This document shows, piece by piece, positions 57,986 through 64,000 of a stretch of DNA of 64,000 bases; the first letter of the stretch is position 1, and each line of letters begins with the position of its first letter. A program made the position numbers and the translations under genes. The notes beneath the pieces were generated by a model, which had not been told where the DNA came from, did no database searches, and worked only from the letters and a program-made list of their open reading frames with translations. The stretch is from Climacteris rufus (Eukaryota; Chordata; Aves; Passeriformes; Climacteridae), in assembly GCA_013398175.1 (NCBI GenBank), contig VZRZ01000218.1, forward strand, positions 434,001 through 498,000, read 5' to 3'.

Positions 57986-60900
57986 CTAAAAAGAGAAAAG
58001 AAAGTTTCTTTGAAAAGATGCATTTTACCCCCTGGCATATTTTTCTGAAAAGAACCCCCAATAATTTGTAAAAATATCAGTGTAGGGGTATGTGGAACAT
58101 AAGAGTATCTGCTTCATTAAGGTTATCAGATCAAGGACCCTCCCAGCTCAAAGGGAGATACAAATAACAGGATAGCAATAAATAAAACACACAGTGACAC
58201 AAACCTGATAGACAAGGGATAAGAAACAATCACAAATAAGAAAAGGTTCCAGTCACTAATTAATGGGCCATTAAGAAACTACAGGCAGAGAACCAGCCTG
58301 GACTTTGTAACTGATGACAGGGACAAGTGAGACCGTGCAAAACTTAATAATGAATCGATTTTTAACTATTCTACCATGTAACCACTCTCTCTATCCCACC
58401 TGAGTGCTACCAGGATTGGGCAACTAAGCATGACTCACTTTGGGCCAGGAATTGGACCAGAGCTCAGGAGAACCCTTTGTGTCTGTGGGGCCAGCAACAG
58501 GAGTGGGTGGGTGTCTCAGCATCAGGAGCTGGAAGGGCCATGAAATATGGACCCAGAAAATGTGAATTTGGGGCCAGCAACTGATGGTAGTTGCTGTGCC
58601 CAGGATCCAGGCACGTTCAGAGGGTTGGGCTGATGTTCCATGGACCTGCAAGTGTGGAGATGCTGAAGACAAAACTCTGCATGTGTCTGGCAGTGGGAAG
58701 CAAGCTGAAGCAGCCAGTGAGTAGAACCCAGCCCCAGGGAGTGTAGAGAGCTCATGACCCAGCCATGGACAGCAGTGAGCACAGAGCCCACAGTGGTATT
58801 TGAGACATCTGAGGCTGCATCCAGAGCAGTGAGAGCCGGAGTGTTTCCATGGGTGAACTTCAGTCCTCATCAGATGGAGAAGAGAAAGAGCACCAAGTCT
58901 ACACTTCCCTCTGTGAGTCCCGAGAATTCTACACAAGGGCGGCGTGAGCTGGAAGCCCTTGGAAGAACAATACATTATGGGATGCCAAGCATTCTCTGCT
59001 GAAAGATCTTGATCTAGAGCTAGGATAGGATTCTTGAGGGCATTAGAATTTTACCACTGTGGCAAAGAACAAGTCACAAAAATCTCATTATAACTTCTTA
59101 AATCCTCTCCCCAAAAAAATCCTTTTACAGGAGATTTACTTCCTTAGACAGTGTCTTTTTAAAACCAACTTTGTTAGTAAGCACTAAAATCAGAGTGTGT
59201 TACATGATAGCATAGAAGTAAATCAGCACATCTTATCTGACAGGCAGTAGCTAACACTCAAGCCTCCTTTGTACTGCCAAATAAAAAGTCACCTTAAAAT
59301 GTTTCAACTTAAACTTGTAAAATAGTAAGTGAATTCCAGAATAAAGGGAACTAGCAACAGGAGGGCAGTTAAGTGGGAGAAACACAAAAGATTATTATTG
59401 GTTTTCTTCTGCCTTAATCAATTTAGAACACTTTGCTTCAGTGCTTCAGATCAGTGGGTAAAATTACTGTTCTTAAGAGGGAGAAATGTGCATTTGAACC
59501 TTTTTGGAAAGAACTGAATCCAGATCTCACATCTCTTGGGTAAGTGCTCTTGTTTCTATTTCTATTGTATAAAAGGCTACGGAGACCTTGCTTACTTTCT
59601 GCTCCACAACAAACTTGACTATCTTTACCCAACCACAACAGGTTAAAGCACCACAATGAATCACAGCCTCTCCTAAGGCACTTCACTGAAAGAGACTGAC
59701 TCAAGAGAGAAGCAGATTCTCAGTCACTGTATTTTTATGTTTCCTACCGCTTGATATGCAGTTTAAGTGTTGGCACCTCACCCTAGCATGAGCCTTTGTT
59801 AAAGGTACTCAAATGTCCCCCTGTAATACAGCAAAGCTTTTCAAGCAGCACTCTCTTGAGTGTTTAAACTCTTGGAGCTTAGCTTTAAGGGAAAAAAACC
59901 AACATTAACTAGGTCAGAAAGTGGTTTGCTTTAACCTTAATATCATCACTAGATTTCAAAAGTCTAGTTAAGCTCAGCAAGGGTGGAAACAACCGAGCAC
60001 TAAAACAGAGAAAGTGCCAGCAACATCTATTATTTACACCCTCTGACTTGCAGCCTTGCCCACAGCAGTTACTCTTGAAAGCACACCAGAATGCCTGAGG
60101 ATTCCCATTTCTGTGATATTTTATGTGGGAACAACAGTTACTGTGGAAACAGGGCATTTCCCTTTCAGGTAAACTTTTAAGTGATAAAATAGTAAATACT
60201 AGAACAGAATTTGGTTTTGTTCTTTCTTTTTTTTTCTTGAAGAGAAGCAAGCCTCTGGCAGAGCAAAACCCTAAAGGACTGTGGCAGGATGAGGTACTTA
60301 AAACTTCTGAGGATTTAGAATGGCTTAACTCAAATCACTTTACTTTTCTAGCATTCCTACACTGTGTGTGCCTGGCATGTGGAAGTGTGTTGAAGACTGA
60401 AGTACTGCAGTGGATAGAAAATGCTCAACATAAGCACAGCTTTCAAACAAAATGAACAGAGTAAGGGCATTTCAGTTCAATAAAAACATGAAGGAAATAA
60501 GAAGGTCTTGGGCTGCTACTACTGGGCACTGAGGTGCTATCTACAAAATACATTAGAAGTCTTTTTGCACAACAGGTAATCTAAAGCACATCCTTTAATA
60601 CATTCAACTAACAGTGAAGTTTTTGCCCAACTGCTTCCATTGGTATTTGTTGGAACTGAACCCCATCTTGAGTTGTAACTACAAACCTTCCACAAAACTG
60701 ACACTGAATTTTAACTGAAACACAAACTTTGAAATTTAGTTTGAACTGATTTGGAATGCTCAGTACTTCAGCAAATCTGCCTCTCACTTCCAAAGTGTAA
60801 ACTTCTCTGTTTGGTTGGGGTGCGTATGCCTTTCGCGTTTTTTTGGGGTGTTTTTAACAGTTGGTATCCCTGGGCTGGAGTCCTCCAAGAGGGCTGTCTG

Positions 60901-61725
60901 TCTCTTGGAAACATTCTACCTGTCTTAATCAAGCTTCTTCATTTTGCACTACTTGATTTTTCAAGAGTGAAGCTAGGTAAAAAAATGAATTTTCAGAGTG
61001 CCATTGCACCTGCATGGATGTTTAAGCTAAATAAATTGTAGTTACTGTTAGGGAGGTCTTCAGCCATACTACATTAAATTCATACTTTGAGCTGGTCAAT
61101 ACCATGTGAGAATTTGCTTCTCCCTCTGGGTTCCCACAGCTAAATCACTTGTGATATTCCAAAACACACATAACACATTCAGTGTGCACGTGTTGGCGTG
61201 ATTCATCACAGAAATGTGAAAGCAAACAAGTCTTGTACTGTGACTGTTTCCCTGCTCCTGCAAGTTCTTTCATCACCTTTAACAAATCAGAACTACAGTC
61301 ACCATGCAGCTGGCAGCTGCAAATACAGCCCCACTACTATGATCTCGTCCTCCTGGCTGCAAATTTCAGTTCATAGAGGCTTCTCAGTGACTTCTTTTCC
61401 AGTTACCTTGTTTATTTATTCAATTTACAGCTACTTTATAAACAACATAGCAAATCTTTGTAAGCCAAAACTACTTCACACTATGGCATGGGTACAAAAA
61501 ACACTGCCTTCCCAGAGCCAGAAAGGAAGCACTTCACATCTCAGGTCTAATGAACTTTTACGTTGTTGACACAGACACCTAAGCCTATACACTCCAAACT
61601 GTGTATAAAGCAAATTTCTAGCCAGTTTACACAAGGTTCTTACTGCTGTCAGGAAGAACCTGCAGTATAATGAGCACCTGCTCGTTGAGGTGTCTCCTGC
61701 ATTTAGGGTCGGTCAGTCCTAAAAA

Positions 61726-61775
61726 ACCCAAAATAAAGAAAGAAAAAACCAAACCAAACAGACCAACCAACCTCC
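61726..61775 (+). repeat. A/C-rich low-complexity tract
   Basis: About 50 bases of A with CC pairs (aaaccaaaccaaacag and gaccaaccaacc). This is the complementary version of the G/T tracts seen elsewhere in the window. Confidence 0.75.
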
Positions 61776-64000
61776 CCAAGGCAATATACACCACTGACTG
61801 CTGTGGTTTTCAACCAGAACAAAGGAATTAAAGGTATTCTAGCTCTACTGCCCTCCATGTGGTATAAGGTATGGAGAAGCCTGAAAACAGATTTTGTACT
61901 TAAACACAAAGTTAAACCTGAAGGAGGTTAATCTTTGACTTTCATTACTCTGCAAACTAATATGACCTTGTCAGCAATACCATATTTTGCTCGAGATACT
62001 TTCTGAAGTTCTACTACCACAACCAGCACATTAAGATCTTTAGATTACTTATGCAAACTATGACAAACTAAACACACTTTCTATTTAAGGTAATTCGATG
62101 CCTGTGCAAACCACAGCTCTGTGTGAATTGTGTCATTCCTTTTCCATGTTCCCAGCACTACCTTTGGAGTGGTCCCCCATGGTCCTTTTGGAGAAGAGCC
62201 ACTGACAACTCTGAGCTGGTAACTTTACCACGTTTTGTAAAAATGTATTTCAGTCCAGAGTTTTTAAAACTGACAGGCAATGTACCATTTGCTACATTTG
62301 CCCATGTCACTCTTCAGCAAGGTTAAGAAACCTACAGCAGGAAAAACACGGCACAGATCCTATTGCTACCATGCCTGACATACTCAGTCTTCCAGAAGTT
62401 CTCGTGAAAATTCAAGGCATATTAGAAAAGAAGCGATAAGTTTCTTAACCTGTCAAGAGGAGAGAACTCCTATGATGTCTTCACTGTCAGACATGGAAGA
62501 TTGTGTCTGATGTACTGCCTTTCATAGCTTTTCAACGGGTGGCGAAGTTAAGACACAGAACATTTTCTGAGGTATGTGACAGCCTTTCATACCCTTCAGA
62601 AGGGTCGACAGTCAGGGTTAAGCTTCAGTTGTGCAGTTCTCCTTCTGACTCCCAGGAAGATGTAGTTCCCCTTCTCCCTGACTGGGGAAGCTATCCACTG
62701 AAGTACAGCAAAGCTGTATACAAACTAGGAAATTAACAAACAAAAACTATACTTAGTGACAATCACGACTGCATCAGGATATACACATCCACCCCAAACC
62801 TTGAAAGCACAGAAATAAAGAGGGGAGAGACTGCTGTATTCCACCACACTTTTCTGTTGCCTAGGCACTGCTGATAACACACTCTGAAAGGCTTTCACTT
62901 CCACCTCTGGTGGGGAAATAGACCCAAACCTCCAGTGCTTTAGGAAGAGTTACCAAGAGAGCTCAGCACGCACTTGCACACGCTTCATGCACGTTCATTT
63001 ACATCCCCTTAACGCTACAAAGAGTTTACTTGCTTGTGTTGGAGTGCAAATCTAACAGTGAGAGGCTGCTGCCTTGTCTTTTAGAAATGGCAGTGAAAGC
63101 CTTTGGAGTGTGCTACCAAACAGCATTGCAGGCAGTATGAAAGTGGAGATGAATATAGAAGTCCTTCCCCCTAACTTCATATTTCTATACTTTACAGTGG
63201 GTGGATGGAGGGAGTGTAACCCAATGCAATCTTAAACAACACTAAATATAGCTCTGTTTGTTAATATTGCTTAGGTAAAATACCTATGAGAGTCACCAAA
63301 ATATTTTAATGTCTTCTTGGTATGCAGAAATGACTGCTAGGTTAGGGCTTGAGTGCTACCCAGAGTTTCCACAGTATTCCAACATCCCAGCTGCTCTGGA
63401 GCAACAACCCACTAGAGTTAGATCAGCCGCAAACTTGCAATAATTTGGTTTACTATGACAAGCAGACATGAAAAAAATTATCATGTGCTGAAATTATTCT
63501 TGTCTGATTTCTGGCTGAAGATTGTGCATGTTCAAAATCCAGTAAGCACCACAGAGAGTGGAACAGATCTGGCTCCACTGTATGACCTGTAGTAGGAACT
63601 ACTGAGCAATTCAGAGGGACTGGAAAGAAAGGGAAATAAATTATTTGGTTTAGAGCTGCATGTAGTATCTTAGAATTCCTTCTGTAAGGAAGGCCAGTTC
63701 TCAAGAAGTAATGTTTTAATTCATCACAATGTGAAATTAATGTAGAGAAAGAAAAAAAAAACTACCTCAACTCACAGATGAAATAGGTTCACCCATGAGC
63801 TTAGTTAAACCAGATATTCATCCCAGAAGGGAATTATCCTTTATCATCACAGTTATTAAAGACAGACTACACTTTTATTCTCCATTTTAGCATACAACGT
63901 TCAAGAAACATTTTACAGCATTCTTCAGCTTCAGAAATTTTTTTTAAATGCTTCTCAGCTCAAATGTTTACAATGATTTTGCCATTAAATAGGAGTTGTC

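Larger units (their letters stand above)
56768..64000 (-). other. KPNA1: KPNA1 intron (partial)
   Basis: At least 7.2 kb without a further KPNA1 exon. I looked for the expected upstream exon (KEACWTISNITAGNRAQIQ in other vertebrates) on the - strand and did not find it, so it should lie to the right of the window. The intron contains a poly-A run and a gap at 57889-57985, an A/C-rich tract at 61726-61775 and no clear nested gene. Confidence 0.75.

Noticed and set aside
58424..58975. A 183-codon open frame on the - strand in a KPNA1 intron.
   Set aside because: No recognisable domain or splice context. It could be part of an old repeat, but I cannot name it.
1..64000. CRISPR arrays, operons, phage or other prokaryotic systems.
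   Set aside because: No regularly spaced repeats and no polycistronic coding are present. The window is ordinary avian nuclear DNA.

Overview
The window is vertebrate nuclear DNA, and the evidence points to a bird, most probably a songbird. The coding parts are short exons with GT/AG borders separated by kilobase introns. Several CR1 LINE fragments carry the avian-type 3' end. A tRNA-Ile-derived SINE with a CR1-like tail at about 46970-47115 matches what is known of passerine TguSINE1. No complete prokaryotic-style gene is present. Every call rests on splice-aware reading of exons by eye, without database searches.

Five known gene neighbourhoods follow one another in an order that matches human 3q21 (CASR, CSTA, CCDC58/MIX23, FAM162A, KPNA1). 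(1) CASR, + strand: the last three coding exons at 2812-3042, 5585-5708 and 8579-10029, ending in a 3' UTR. (2) Two type-1 cystatin (stefin) genes point tail to tail. A cystatin-B-like gene lies on + (14138-18581) behind a CpG island. A cystatin-A-like gene lies on - (19551-26012) with a possible TATA box. Each has three coding exons of 66, 102 and 129 bp. (3) MIX23 (CCDC58), - strand: four exons between 31801 and 38296. (4) FAM162A, + strand: four exons between 40748 and 47490. MIX23 and FAM162A are head to head, and their first coding exons are not visible, probably because they lie in the 669-base N gap (39086-39754) inside a GC-rich shared promoter island. (5) KPNA1 (importin alpha-5), - strand: the last three coding exons at 54620-56767. 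The upstream exons lie beyond the right edge, and the region on its 3' side may hold a long 3' UTR.

The remaining sequence is intron and intergenic DNA. It holds at least five CR1 fragments (about 1475-2137 +, 16012-16640 -, 22150-23310 -, 38655-38917 +, 55168-55335 -), a TA/TG microsatellite (52165-52318), G/T-rich low-complexity tracts, and assembly blemishes: a single N inside a perfect 70-bp duplication at about 12.6 kb, and a poly-A run next to a 46-base gap at 57.9 kb.

The genes do not form an operon. CASR senses extracellular calcium at the plasma membrane. The stefins inhibit papain-like cysteine proteases inside cells. MIX23 and FAM162A are mitochondrial proteins, and KPNA1 carries cargo into the nucleus. 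The most interesting observations are the tight convergent stefin pair that joins a CSTB-like and a CSTA-like gene at one locus, the SINE and LINE copies that share a 3' tail, and the absence of a WDR5B-like gene between FAM162A and KPNA1.
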